Made by a program: the position numbers and the translations under genes | In this document: piece after piece, positions 50,634 through 59,167 of the stretch | Layout: each line of letters begins with the position of its first letter | Position numbering within the stretch: the stretch's first letter is position 1 | The notes under the pieces: model-generated | What the model was told of the DNA's origin: nothing | Seen by the model: only the letters and a program-made list of their open reading frames with translations | The model's database searches: none | Assembly: GCF_000959365.1 (NCBI RefSeq) | Contig: NZ_CP009555.1 | Span: 1,178,001-1,242,000, forward strand | DNA: 64,000 bases | Source of the DNA: Burkholderia oklahomensis C6786 | GTDB taxonomy: Bacteria; Pseudomonadota; Gammaproteobacteria; Burkholderiales; Burkholderiaceae | Reading direction: 5' to 3'

Positions 50634-51729
50634 ATTCGACAATCGATTCTCCTTCGACAAAGGTCGCAGTCAGGTTCAGTTCGCGATCGAACACGACGAG
50701 ATCCGCCCACGCGCCGCGCTCGATGCGACCGCGATCGGCGACGCCGAGATAGTCGGCCGCGTAGCGCGACATCCGGTTCGACACGTCGGCGATCGGCAGG
50801 CCGAGCGACACGAGATTGCGCAGCGCCTGGTCCATCGTCAGCGTGCTGCCGGCGAGCGTGCCGTCGGCGAGGCGCACGCCGCCCAGGCACTTCGTCACGC
50901 GCTGGCTGCCGAGCCGGTACTCGCCGTCGGGCATGCCCGTCGCCGACGTGCTGTCGGTCACGACGTACAGGCGCGGAATCGCGCGCAGCGCGGCGCGGAT
51001 CGCGCCCGGATGCACGTGCAGCAGATCGGGGATGATCTCCGCGTACTCGGCGTGCGCGAGCGCCGCGCCGACGATGCCCGGATTGCGGTGATGCAGCGGC
51101 GACATCGCGTTGAACAGATGCGTGAAGCCGCACGCGCCGTGCTTGAGCGCGGCGACCGCGTCGTCGTACGTGCCGAGCGAGTGGCCGAGCTGCACGCGCA
51201 CGCCGCGCGCGGCCATCTCCGAAATGATCTCGATGTGGCCGGAGATTTCCGGCGCGAGCGTGACGACGCGGATCGGCGCGATCGACAGATACTTCAGCAC
51301 CTCGTCGAGCACCGCGGAAACCGCCGCGTCCGGCTGCGCGCCCAGCTTGCCGGGATTGATGTACGGGCCTTCGAGATGCACGCCGAGCACGCGCGAGCCG
51401 CCCGGCGTGCGCACGCGCGCGACGTCGCCGAGATCCGCGACGACGCGCATCAGCTCGTCGCGCGGCGCCGTCATCGTCGTCGCGAGCAGGCTCGTCGTGC
51501 CGTAGCGCGCGTGCGTGCGCGCGATCATCTCGATCGCGTCGCCGCCTTCCATCACGTCGGCGCCGCCCGCGCCGTGCACGTGCAGATCGATGAAGCCGGG
51601 CAGCACGTAAGGCGCGTCGTTCTTCGACGGGTCCGTCGCGTCGCCCGACAGCGCGGTGATCCGGCCGTTCTCGAACTCGAGCGTGCCGTGGATCCAGCCT
51701 TCGGAGGTGAGTATGTTTCCGGTCAGCAT
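50626..51729 (-). CDS. nagA: N-acetylglucosamine-6-phosphate deacetylase
   Basis: Deacetylates GlcNAc-6-phosphate from the PTS. It has 367 residues in an amidohydrolase TIM barrel. Metal and catalytic motifs are LPGFIDLHVHG, GVHLEGPYINPGKLGAQ, QLGHSLG, THLFNAMSPLHHRNPG and the catalytic Asp in VTDSTSATGM. It is second in the operon after nagR, with the stop overlapping the next gene by eight bases. Confidence 0.96.
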   Translation of the reverse strand: MLTGNILTSEGWIHGTLEFENGRITALSGDATDPSKNDAPYVLPGFIDLHVHGAGGADVMEGGDAIEMIARTHARYGTTSLLATTMTAPRDELMRVVADLGDVARVRTPGGSRVLGVHLEGPYINPGKLGAQPDAAVSAVLDEVLKYLSIAPIRVVTLAPEISGHIEIISEMAARGVRVQLGHSLGTYDDAVAALKHGACGFTHLFNAMSPLHHRNPGIVGAALAHAEYAEIIPDLLHVHPGAIRAALRAIPRLYVVTDSTSATGMPDGEYRLGSQRVTKCLGGVRLADGTLAGSTLTMDQALRNLVSLGLPIADVSNRMSRYAADYLGVADRGRIERGAWADLVVFDRELNLTATFVEGESIVEYA

Positions 51730-51828
51730 GACGTTCTCTGATATCTGGTGATGCGTATTGGGTCGGTACTGCGTACTGCTGCGAGAGGGCCTGCGGGTCG
51801 TCCGGGCTGCCGCCGACAGTCTGTCGTG

Positions 51829-52563
51829 TCAGCGTTTCAGCTCGGCGACGAAATCGTAATAGTCGTCGCGGCAATAGGTTTCGGTCGTCTCGATCGCGCG
51901 CCGGTCGGCGCCGTAACCGATCCGCGTGATGACGAGCAGCGCGGCGCCCGGCGCGACGCCGAGCCATTGCGCGACGTCGGTCGGCGCGTTCACCGCGCGA
52001 AACCGCTGCGACGCGCGCACCACTTCGAGGCCGCGCGACTGCAGGTAGCTGTACAGCGACCCTTCGAGCACCTGCGGCTCGGGCACGCAGGTCGCGGGCA
52101 GCGTCGAGCGCTCGTACGCCATCACGACGCCGTCCGCGCGCCGCAGCCGTTCGAGGCGCGCGACCGTCGCGCCGGACGAAAGACCGAAGCGCGCGATTTC
52201 GTCGCGGCGCGCGGCGCGCAGGCTGCGCGCGAGCCACACCGAATCGGGCGCGAACCCGCGCTGGCGCATCTTCGCCGAGAACCCGACGAGCCGCGACAGC
52301 GGATCGGCGACGCGCGGCGTGATGAAGCTGCCCGCGCCGCGCACGCGGCGGATGAGGCCCTGCTCGACGAGGAGCGCGAGCGCGCGGCGCGCCGTGATCC
52401 GCGACACGCCGGCCGCCGACGACAAGCCGCGCTCGGACGGCAGCGCTTCGCCGGCTCGCCATGTGCCGCCGTGAATCGCGTCGGCGAGATTGCGGGCGAG
52501 CTGCAGGTAGAGCGGGGTGTCGCTGCGGGCGTCCGGCGCCAGCGCCGACCAGCCGATGTCCAT
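51829..52563 (-). CDS. nagR: GntR/HutC-family regulator of GlcNAc use (NagR-like)
   Basis: A 244-residue repressor-type protein. The N-terminal winged helix of GntR type is PLYLQLARNLADAI, GEALPSERGLSSAAGVSRITARRAL in sequence order. The C-terminal UTRA effector domain (about 95-240) is expected to bind an amino-sugar phosphate. It is the first gene of the nag operon and probably autoregulates it: the promoter spacer carries ACTGGTAT and TTGGTTAT half-sites. Effector identity is inferred. Confidence 0.88.
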   Translation of the reverse strand: MDIGWSALAPDARSDTPLYLQLARNLADAIHGGTWRAGEALPSERGLSSAAGVSRITARRALALLVEQGLIRRVRGAGSFITPRVADPLSRLVGFSAKMRQRGFAPDSVWLARSLRAARRDEIARFGLSSGATVARLERLRRADGVVMAYERSTLPATCVPEPQVLEGSLYSYLQSRGLEVVRASQRFRAVNAPTDVAQWLGVAPGAALLVITRIGYGADRRAIETTETYCRDDYYDFVAELKR

Positions 52564-52622
52564 AGGTCTCCGGGTGCGAAAACGGAAGGGCGTACAAGGG
52601 CGTCGTCCGAAAAAGCGAAGCC

Positions 52623-52650
52623 ATTATATAACCAAAATAATACCAGTCAA
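52623..52650 (-). promoter_or_regulatory. nag operon promoter with candidate NagR half-sites
   Basis: Minus-strand TTGACT (52650-52645), a 16-base spacer and perfect TATAAT (52628-52623). The spacer holds TGGTAT and TTGGTTAT, and ACTGGTAT straddles the -35 edge. The start would be about 50 bases before the nagR ATG. Confidence 0.75.
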
Positions 52651-53083
52651 TTTGCGGCCGGCCGCCCTTCTGAAATCGCCGAAACGGTTGCCCGGCAAGG
52701 GAGACAACACGTCAAAACCCTTTATTTACAAAGCACTTCAGGATAGGTATTTACCCTAGACATTGACGTTGGTTGACGTGCGTCAGCATCGACGCCCGGT
52801 CAGGAAAGCCAGCCGACAGAGACCGGAATAGCACCAGTCGTCCATACTGGTATGCATCTTGGGAATGTCGCCCGCGGCTTGCCGCCGGCGCGGCGGGAAC
52901 GGGAAGACCGGGACGGCTTGCGCGATGGTCGCGTTGCCACGTCGCGCTTACGCACGATGCGCACGGCGTATCGAGAAAGGGATGCGAGGAGGAAGCCGCG
53001 AGCGCCGGCGCGCTCGACAAGCACAAACGTGGATGAGGCGACGCCCGTGGCGGCCCGATCGCGCCGCGGCGTTCGGCGCGCGG
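52651..53083. other. Gene-free gap between nagR promoter and lysR
   Basis: About 430 bases with no supported gene. It contains a direct repeat TTGACGT at 52763-52780 and an operator-like dyad at 52833-52854. The 52690-52800 part is AT-richer than its surroundings. Confidence 0.5.
52833..52854. promoter_or_regulatory. Operator-like dyad sharing the nag half-site
   Basis: ACCAGT-N7-ACTGGT (52833-52851), overlapping CATAC-TG-GTATG (52843-52854). It shares ACTGGTAT with the nag promoter, 180 bases away, and could be an auxiliary NagR site. Confidence 0.45.
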
Positions 53084-54007
53084 TCAATCGACGCCGACCA
53101 TGCCCTCGATGCGCTGCGCGACGTGCGCCTCGTGCCACTCGACGAACGAGCGCGCAGCAAGCGACAGTCCCGCCTCGCGCCACATCAGTACGAGCTCGAT
53201 CAGCGCGGATGCGTCGGTGAGCGGCACGTACGCGACGCCCGGCTTGCGCAGCGTCGATACGGCCTCGGGCACGATCGCGACGCCGCGTCCCGCCGCGACG
53301 AGCGCGATCATCGTCGTCATCTGCGACGCGCTCGGCCCGCGCCGCGGCGTGAAGCCCGCCGTCGCGCACAGGTCGAACGCCTTGCGGTCGAGCGTCGAGC
53401 CGTAGCCCGGCGGAAACAGCACGAACGTCTCGTCGGCGAGCCGCTCGACGGCAAGCGACGCCTCGTTCGCGAGTTCGCGCTCTTCCGACACCGCGACGAC
53501 GAGCGGCTCGGCCGCGATCGTCTTGACCCGGCATCCCTCGTAGTCCTCGATAGAATTCTTCCAGCCGATGCCGATGTCGAGCAACCCTTCCTTGATGCTG
53601 CGGCTCTGCTGCGCGGACGATGCCTCGACGAGCGACAGCTCGATGTCCGGAAACGAACGCGCGAAATTGCGGATCAGCGTGCCGAATGCATCGCAAAGCG
53701 GCACCGAGCTCGTATAGCCGAGCGCGACCTTGCCTTCCTTGCCGAGCGCCGCGCGCTGCGACGCGATCTCCGCGCGATGCACGGCGTCGAGCACTTCGCG
53801 CGCGTGCGGCAGGAAGAGTTCGCCTTCGGCCGTGAGCTTCACCGAGCGCGTCGAGCGATCGAACAGCCGCAAGCCGAGCTCGCCTTCGAGCGCGGAGATG
53901 TGCCGCGTGAGCGGTGGCTGCGCAAGGTGCAGACGCTGGGCCGCCTTGCCGAAATGAAGCTCCTCGGCGACGACGATGAAATAACGCAGGCGTCGTAGAT
54001 CGATCAT
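53084..54007 (-). CDS. LysR-family transcriptional regulator
   Basis: A 307-residue LysR regulator. The N-terminal winged helix is LRYFIVVAEELHFGKAAQRLHLAQPPLTRHI, read in sequence order. The effector-binding domain spans about 90-295 (GYTSSVPLCDAFGTLIRNF, VVAVSEERELANEAS). The ATG at 54007 gives the family N-terminus. It is divergent from the acyl-ligase gene cluster across an AT-rich 444-base region, so it is the likely regulator of that cluster. The inducer is unknown. Confidence 0.9.
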   Translation of the reverse strand: MIDLRRLRYFIVVAEELHFGKAAQRLHLAQPPLTRHISALEGELGLRLFDRSTRSVKLTAEGELFLPHAREVLDAVHRAEIASQRAALGKEGKVALGYTSSVPLCDAFGTLIRNFARSFPDIELSLVEASSAQQSRSIKEGLLDIGIGWKNSIEDYEGCRVKTIAAEPLVVAVSEERELANEASLAVERLADETFVLFPPGYGSTLDRKAFDLCATAGFTPRRGPSASQMTTMIALVAAGRGVAIVPEAVSTLRKPGVAYVPLTDASALIELVLMWREAGLSLAARSFVEWHEAHVAQRIEGMVGVD

Positions 54008-54451
54008 CTTTTTCGTTCCAAGTATCAATCTGTCGTAATTCGGTATTGGCATTAATCGACCTTAATGGGTGAGACTACGCCTCGTCGCGAGTTATCGACA
54101 TTTCGGAAACTCGATAGCCGTTTATACCTGAATTTTCGCCGAACGTTTGTGCAGTTTTTTAACGCGTGTGTTCCGCGCATTAATTCACCGCGAGCGATCG
54201 CACCGGCCCGCCATATGGTCGGACAGGCCTATGACGCGGGTTCCGCCGCGATCGGCACAGCGCCGCTTACGTGCCGATGACGAGTATTTCGGCGACGGAA
54301 CTTCTCCGTCAAGCATGTTGCCAATGAAATTTGGGCTCTGAACCTTCGTTTCCCGTATGGAAATTGTCAGGAAAGCGCGCTTATTTGAAGAACAATTCCG
54401 ATTAATTATTGCGAATCGAGTTTTAGCGACTTTTTAATAAAGGGGCAGTCA
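54008..54451. promoter_or_regulatory. AT-rich divergent control region of lysR and the acyl-ligase cluster
   Basis: 444 bases with no gene and visibly lower GC than both sides, especially 54060-54180 and 54330-54445. It contains a GACGGA/TCCGTC hairpin (54294-54310) and A/T tracts, with the ribosome site AAGGGG before the first cluster gene. LysR-type T-N11-A sites are too degenerate to assign by eye. Confidence 0.55.
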
Positions 54452-56218
54452 ATGCGCGATTCCTCGCTGCTGATCGAAAGGCTGTTGGCTCCGCTCGGAG
54501 AGGGTCGGAACCGCCACGCGCACGGCGTCGGCACGCTCGACGAGAGCGGCATCGAGCACGTGCTGTCCTACCGACAACTGAGCGAAGCGGGCCTGCGCAT
54601 GAGCGCCGCATTGAACGCGCTCGGCGCGCGGGCGGGCGATCTCGCCCTCCTCGCGCTGCCCGCGACGAGTGACTATCTCGCGCTCCTCGTCGGCTGCGTG
54701 CTGTCGGGCGTCGTGCCGTGCACGGTGCCGCCGCCGCTCAAGCGCGCGAGCGGCTCGAGCCCGCAAGTGCTCGAAGTCGCGTGCCTGCTCTATCGCCCGA
54801 CGTTCGTGTTCACGGCGTCCGCGCACGTCGCCGAGCTCGAGGCGCGACTGCGCGACACGGGCGCGCGCGTGATCGACGTCGGCATCCTGCGCGCCGCGTC
54901 GACGGGCGCCGAGCCGCGGCTCGCGCGGCGCAGCGCCGACGACACGCATCACATCCAGCTGACGTCCGGCTCGACATCGCATCCCAAAGCGGCCGTCATC
55001 AGCCATCGCAACGTCGCGGCCAACATCGCCGGCATCGCGAACGCATGCGGCTACAGCAAGCACGCCGGCGACAACACCGTGATCTGGCTGCCGCTGCATC
55101 ACGACATGGGCCTCGTCAGCCTGTTGCTGCATCTGTATTGCAAAACGTCGCTGCGGCTGATGCCGTCGATGAGCTTCGTGCGCAATCCGCTCGGCTGGCT
55201 CAGGCGCATCGCGCACACGGGCTCGACGATCGCCGTCGCGCCGACCTTCGCGCTGCGCTACTGCGTGCGCCGCTTCAACGCGGCGACGATGGACGGCGCG
55301 GACTTCAGCCATCTGCGCACGTTCCTCGTCGGCGCGGAACGGGTCGATCACGCGACGCTTTCCGATTTCGCGTCGACGTTCGCGCCATTCGGCTTTCACG
55401 CATCGACGCTGCAGCCGTGCTACGGGATGGCGGAGGCGACGCTCGCCGTCACGCTGCACCGCTCGATCGACACACCGAGCAGTTCGGCGTTCGCGCACGT
55501 GATCGCCGATCGCATCGACACCGCGTCCCTCGCGCAGCATCACCGCGCAACGCCCGTGCCCGACGCTCACGCGGGCGCGACCGACACGCTGATCGCCGTC
55601 GGCGCGCCGCTCGACGAAATGGCCTACGAGATACGCGATGCGCAGGGCCGGCTCGCCGCCGAGCGCGACGCGGGCGAAATCTTCATTCGCGGCGCGTCGG
55701 TCATGCAGGGCTATCTGCCGAGCGCCGACGCACCCGCGCCGCAACCGTTCGACGCGCACGGCTGGTTCGCGACGGGCGACATCGGCTACGTGAGCGGCGA
55801 CCAGCTCTTCATTCTCGGGCGCAAGAAGGAAATCATCATCATTCGCGGCACGAACTACTTTCCGCACGAGATCGAGGAGACGATCGACAGCCATCCGGCC
55901 GTCTACAAAGGCGCATGCATCGCCGTGGGCATCCACGACGAGACGCAGGGCACCGAGAATCTCGTCGTCCTCGTCGAGGCGCACGCGAATCACGCGAACA
56001 GCGATTCGCGCGCCGAGTTGCAGACGCGCATGCAGCAGCGGCTCGGCTATTGCGCGCAGCGCATCGCGTTCGTCGAACCGGGCGCGCTGCCGCGCACGAC
56101 GAGCGGCAAGCCGCAACGACTGAAGGCGCGCGCGATGTTCATGAGCGGCGAGCTGCGCGAGATCGCGCTGCCGCCATCGCGCCGCTCCGATGCCGATCGC
56201 GTCGCGTCGTATCCATGA
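54452..56218 (+). CDS. Fatty-acyl-AMP ligase (FAAL-type adenylate-forming enzyme)
   Basis: Activates a fatty acid as acyl-AMP and is expected to load it on an acyl carrier protein. It has 588 residues, the FAAL length. Motifs are the nucleotide loop LTSGSTSHPKAAVISH, WLPLHHDMGLVSLLLHLYC (typical of FAALs), CYGMAEATLAVT, and FATGDIGYVSGDQLFILGRKKEIIIIRGTNYFPHEIE in order. The catalytic C-terminal Lys region is TSGKPQRLK. It is the first gene of the cluster, with the ACP gene 1.2 kb downstream as likely acceptor. Confidence 0.88.
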   Translation: MRDSSLLIERLLAPLGEGRNRHAHGVGTLDESGIEHVLSYRQLSEAGLRMSAALNALGARAGDLALLALPATSDYLALLVGCVLSGVVPCTVPPPLKRASGSSPQVLEVACLLYRPTFVFTASAHVAELEARLRDTGARVIDVGILRAASTGAEPRLARRSADDTHHIQLTSGSTSHPKAAVISHRNVAANIAGIANACGYSKHAGDNTVIWLPLHHDMGLVSLLLHLYCKTSLRLMPSMSFVRNPLGWLRRIAHTGSTIAVAPTFALRYCVRRFNAATMDGADFSHLRTFLVGAERVDHATLSDFASTFAPFGFHASTLQPCYGMAEATLAVTLHRSIDTPSSSAFAHVIADRIDTASLAQHHRATPVPDAHAGATDTLIAVGAPLDEMAYEIRDAQGRLAAERDAGEIFIRGASVMQGYLPSADAPAPQPFDAHGWFATGDIGYVSGDQLFILGRKKEIIIIRGTNYFPHEIEETIDSHPAVYKGACIAVGIHDETQGTENLVVLVEAHANHANSDSRAELQTRMQQRLGYCAQRIAFVEPGALPRTTSGKPQRLKARAMFMSGELREIALPPSRRSDADRVASYP

Positions 56219-56297
56219 CCGCGCCGCCGCTTCGCGCTCCGCTGCCGCGCGCTTTCCGCGCACGGCTTCTCCAACGCATGCCACTGCACGATCGCCG

Positions 56298-57383
56298 ATG
56301 ATGCTCGACACCGCCCTGCCCGACACGCCTACGCGCACGTTCCCCGATGCCGCCGATCTGCCGACGCTCGCCGCGCAGCCGGTTCGCGAGCGCCTCGCCG
56401 CATTCGGCGCGCCGCCCGCGGCGCTCGACGCGCTGCTGCGCGCCGGCGCGACGCGCCTGCTCGACAGCGACATGATCATCGCGCAGCCGCGCACCCTTGC
56501 CGCCGCACGCGACGATGCGCGCGCGACGACACCGCTGCGCTACGAGCAATCGGCGCAAACCGAGGCGGTGCTCGAGCAAATCGCGCACGAAGGGTTCGCG
56601 CCACATTTCAAGCCGTTCATGCGCGGCTTCTCGCGCGTGATGTCGGCGCTCTTCCTGACGCCGGAGCAGGACGCGAAGGTCCAGGCGTATCGCGCGGCGG
56701 GTCATCATCTGCGCTTTTTGATGAGCGACGGCGGGGGCCCCGCGCTCGCGAGCTGGCGCTCGACCGTGCGCGGCGAGGACGGCCGCATGGTGCTCGCGAT
56801 CGACAAGGTATGGGGCATCGAAGCTCATCGCGAGAGCATCGGGCTCGTCGCCGTGCGCGCGCCGGGCGCGTTCATGCCGGCCGCCTATCTCGTGTGGCCC
56901 GAGCAGTACCGCACGCTCGAACGCGCCGTGTGCGGCGAGCCGTTCCTCGAAGGCGGACTGCAGCTCGGCAACGTGCGCGGCGAAGTCGAGACGATGCCCG
57001 AGGATCGCCTGCGCATCGGCGGCCCGAACGTGTTCAGCAAGTATCTGACGATCGTGCGCCCGTACTTCGTGCGCGCGCTGATGGCGCACGTCGGCTGGCT
57101 CGCGCGCGAAGGCCGGCTCGCGCTCTCGCCCGCGCACGAATCGATCCGGCGCTTCGTCGCCGACGCCGCGCGCACGCAGTCGCGCTCGAGCGTCTATGGC
57201 GCCGACACCGTGCAGCGCGTGCTCGCGCTCAAGTTCGCCGCGAACGAGCTGCTCGGCGATCTCGTGCGTGGCGGCGCGGTACGCCGCTTCGACGATCAGC
57301 GCGACCTGCTCGCGCTGTCGAAGATGGAAGGCAGCGCATACCGCTGCTACTACGAAATCCGGATGGGCACGAAGCGCGCCTGA
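56298..57383 (+). CDS. Divergent acyl-CoA dehydrogenase-like protein
   Basis: A 361-residue protein I cannot assign with certainty. Its middle part (FLMSDGGGPALASWRSTVRG, GRMVLAIDKVWGIEAH, LVAVRAPGAF) resembles the beta-domain of acyl-CoA dehydrogenases. A helical C-terminal half follows, with a later Arg (YLTIVRPYFVRALMAHVGW) like the acyl-CoA dehydrogenase domain. The catalytic Glu cannot be located by eye. It might desaturate or oxidise an ACP-bound acyl chain. Start is unsure: ATGs at 56298 and 56301 lack a clear ribosome site. It lies 79 bases after the FAAL and 52 before the ACP. Confidence 0.6.
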   Translation: MMLDTALPDTPTRTFPDAADLPTLAAQPVRERLAAFGAPPAALDALLRAGATRLLDSDMIIAQPRTLAAARDDARATTPLRYEQSAQTEAVLEQIAHEGFAPHFKPFMRGFSRVMSALFLTPEQDAKVQAYRAAGHHLRFLMSDGGGPALASWRSTVRGEDGRMVLAIDKVWGIEAHRESIGLVAVRAPGAFMPAAYLVWPEQYRTLERAVCGEPFLEGGLQLGNVRGEVETMPEDRLRIGGPNVFSKYLTIVRPYFVRALMAHVGWLAREGRLALSPAHESIRRFVADAARTQSRSSVYGADTVQRVLALKFAANELLGDLVRGGAVRRFDDQRDLLALSKMEGSAYRCYYEIRMGTKRA

Positions 57384-57435
57384 TCCGCCGTTCACAGTTC
57401 ACCGTTTGTCTTTCCACTCGAAAAAGGAACCTGTC

Positions 57436-57684
57436 ATGAGCACGCCAGCCGCTGAAACGCTGCCCCTTCTCGCACGCGAAGTCGCGAAGATCCTGCACGT
57501 CGAGGCCGTCGAAACCAACGTCGGCATCGGCGAGCTCGGCATCGACTCGCTGAACATCGTCGAGCTGATCGTCTTTTGCGAGCAGCTCTACGGCTCGATC
57601 GATCCCGAAACGCTGAACATCACGCAATACACGACGCTCGCGCAGCTCGACGCCGAACTGCGCGCGCCGCAGACGGCCGCGTAA
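57436..57684 (+). CDS. Acyl carrier protein
   Basis: An 82-residue carrier protein. The phosphopantetheine-attachment Ser lies in GELGIDSLNIVELI (about Ser41), followed by the usual acidic helix II. It starts after an AAGGAAC ribosome site. Its position between the acyl ligase and the thiolase-fold genes makes it the probable carrier for the pathway. Confidence 0.9.
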   Translation: MSTPAAETLPLLAREVAKILHVEAVETNVGIGELGIDSLNIVELIVFCEQLYGSIDPETLNITQYTTLAQLDAELRAPQTAA

Positions 57685-57716
57685 CGCGCGGCGCGAAGCA
57701 GCACACGAGGCCGCCG

Positions 57717-58604
57717 ATGATCGAGCTCGCTCCCATTCCGGAACCCACCGCGACGACGCTCTCCGCTGCGCGCCTGCAGTTGCGCGCGCTCGCGTACCGG
57801 CGCATCGCGGCGGCGGCGGGCGGCGTCGACGATCTGCTCGACGCCGCCGCGCAGCTCGGCCGGCTGCTCGGCCGCGAGGCGCTCGCGTGCGTCGGGACCG
57901 CGTCCGGGCATGCCGCGATCGACGACTACGTGGTGTGCTCGACGATCCTCTCCGGCCTGCTGATGGACGACTCGCCGCATCACGCCGCGTTCGTCGGCGC
58001 GATCGCATCGCACGGGCCGCGCGCCGTGGACTGGCTCACGCACGGCTACGAATGCGCGAGCTGGGGATACGTGTTCCGCGAAACGCTCGGCAAGGCGATG
58101 CACACCGGCACGCGCCGGCTGCTGCTGCAGATCGTCGACGTCGACATCCATCGCTTCAGCTACTGGCTGACCAACCCGCAATGGGGCGCGTCGGGCTTCG
58201 GCATCTGCACGCTCGCACTTGACGTCGCGCCGGGCGTCGACTGGCCGCTGCATCTAGGCGCGGCGCCGCCCGCGCACGCGCTCGCGATGCTCGGCCGGGC
58301 GTTCGCCGCGTTCGGCCGCGAACGCCCGGGCACGCCGGTCGCGCCGCCGTTCTTCAAGGAGGCATCGCGGCGGGCGCTGCTCAAGTGCCTCGGCGGCGCG
58401 CCCGTGCATCCGGACGGCCATGCGCGCTTTGGCCACGCGTTCGGCAGCGATCCGTGGATCTCGCTGTTGCTGCATCGATGCGCGCCCGGCGCGCCGGCCG
58501 TCGCACGCGCGATCGTCGGCTCGCTCGCGCTCAACGGCTACTTCGCGATCGCCGAGATCGGATACGACGCCGCCGCGCGCTTTCGCCTGGACGACACCGC
58601 ATGA
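57717..58604 (+). CDS. Divergent thiolase-fold (KASIII-like) protein, unassigned
   Basis: A 295-residue protein without a clear family match by eye. The segment HGYECASWGYVFRETLGKAM then TGTRRLLLQIVDVDIHRFSY and GASGFGI has the layout of a ketoacyl synthase III around its Cys, and the Cys is residue 113, close to FabH Cys112. Near the C-terminus RFGHAFGSDPWISLLLH stands where FabH has its GNTSAAS-type motif. It may therefore be a condensing-enzyme relative or inactive partner of the KASIII-like gene at 60168. The stop overlaps the next start in ATGA. Confidence 0.55.
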   Translation: MIELAPIPEPTATTLSAARLQLRALAYRRIAAAAGGVDDLLDAAAQLGRLLGREALACVGTASGHAAIDDYVVCSTILSGLLMDDSPHHAAFVGAIASHGPRAVDWLTHGYECASWGYVFRETLGKAMHTGTRRLLLQIVDVDIHRFSYWLTNPQWGASGFGICTLALDVAPGVDWPLHLGAAPPAHALAMLGRAFAAFGRERPGTPVAPPFFKEASRRALLKCLGGAPVHPDGHARFGHAFGSDPWISLLLHRCAPGAPAVARAIVGSLALNGYFAIAEIGYDAAARFRLDDTA

Positions 58605-59161
58605 CGCCCTTCGCCATTCACCGCTACCGGCTCGAACGCGCGCCCCGCACGCCGGTGCTCGTGCGCGCGTCGAGCTACGGCATTCCCGCCACGACGACCG
58701 ACGACTACGCGCGCCTTGCCGCGTACCAGCCGGATTCGACGGCGCCCGTGCTGCTCGACCACGCGCAGTACGCGCGCTTCATGTCGGAACTCGTCGATGC
58801 GCTGTGGCAGGCGCTCGGCGCCGAGACGCGCGTATTCGTCCGGTTCCGGATGCCGTACAACGGCGCGCTGCCCGCGAACCTGCTCGATCCGCGCGTGCTG
58901 ATCGGCAGCGGCCTCGACACGCAGATGGCGTTCTGGTCGCGCGTCAAGGCGCAGCCCGGCATCGGCATCGTCGACCAGATTCGCCGCGATCTCGATTACC
59001 CGGGCGACAACACGCTCGCCTTCGCGAGCGCGAGCGAGGACCGGCTCGACGCGCTGGAAGCCGCGCTGCTGCGCGACTGGCCGCGCTACGCGATCCGGCT
59101 CGCGCGCGCCGACGGCGCCGCGGCCGGCCACGCGGCGCGACCGGACACCCGCTTCGCCTAA
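58601..59161 (+). CDS. Conserved-cluster protein of unknown function
   Basis: A 186-residue soluble protein I do not recognise. It has no signal peptide, membrane span or known motif. The centre (ALGAETRVFVRFRMPYNGAL, VLIGSGLDTQMAFWSRVKAQ) is the least low-complexity part. It begins in a four-base overlap with the preceding gene and ends six bases before the diiron gene, so it is tightly coupled to the pathway. High codon bias in step with the neighbours supports real coding. Confidence 0.7.
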   Translation: MTPFAIHRYRLERAPRTPVLVRASSYGIPATTTDDYARLAAYQPDSTAPVLLDHAQYARFMSELVDALWQALGAETRVFVRFRMPYNGALPANLLDPRVLIGSGLDTQMAFWSRVKAQPGIGIVDQIRRDLDYPGDNTLAFASASEDRLDALEAALLRDWPRYAIRLARADGAAAGHAARPDTRFA

Positions 59162-59167
59162 CCGACC

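Noticed and set aside
52763..52780. Promoter from the repeated TTGACGT
   Set aside because: No -10 at a suitable distance and no gene downstream on that strand.
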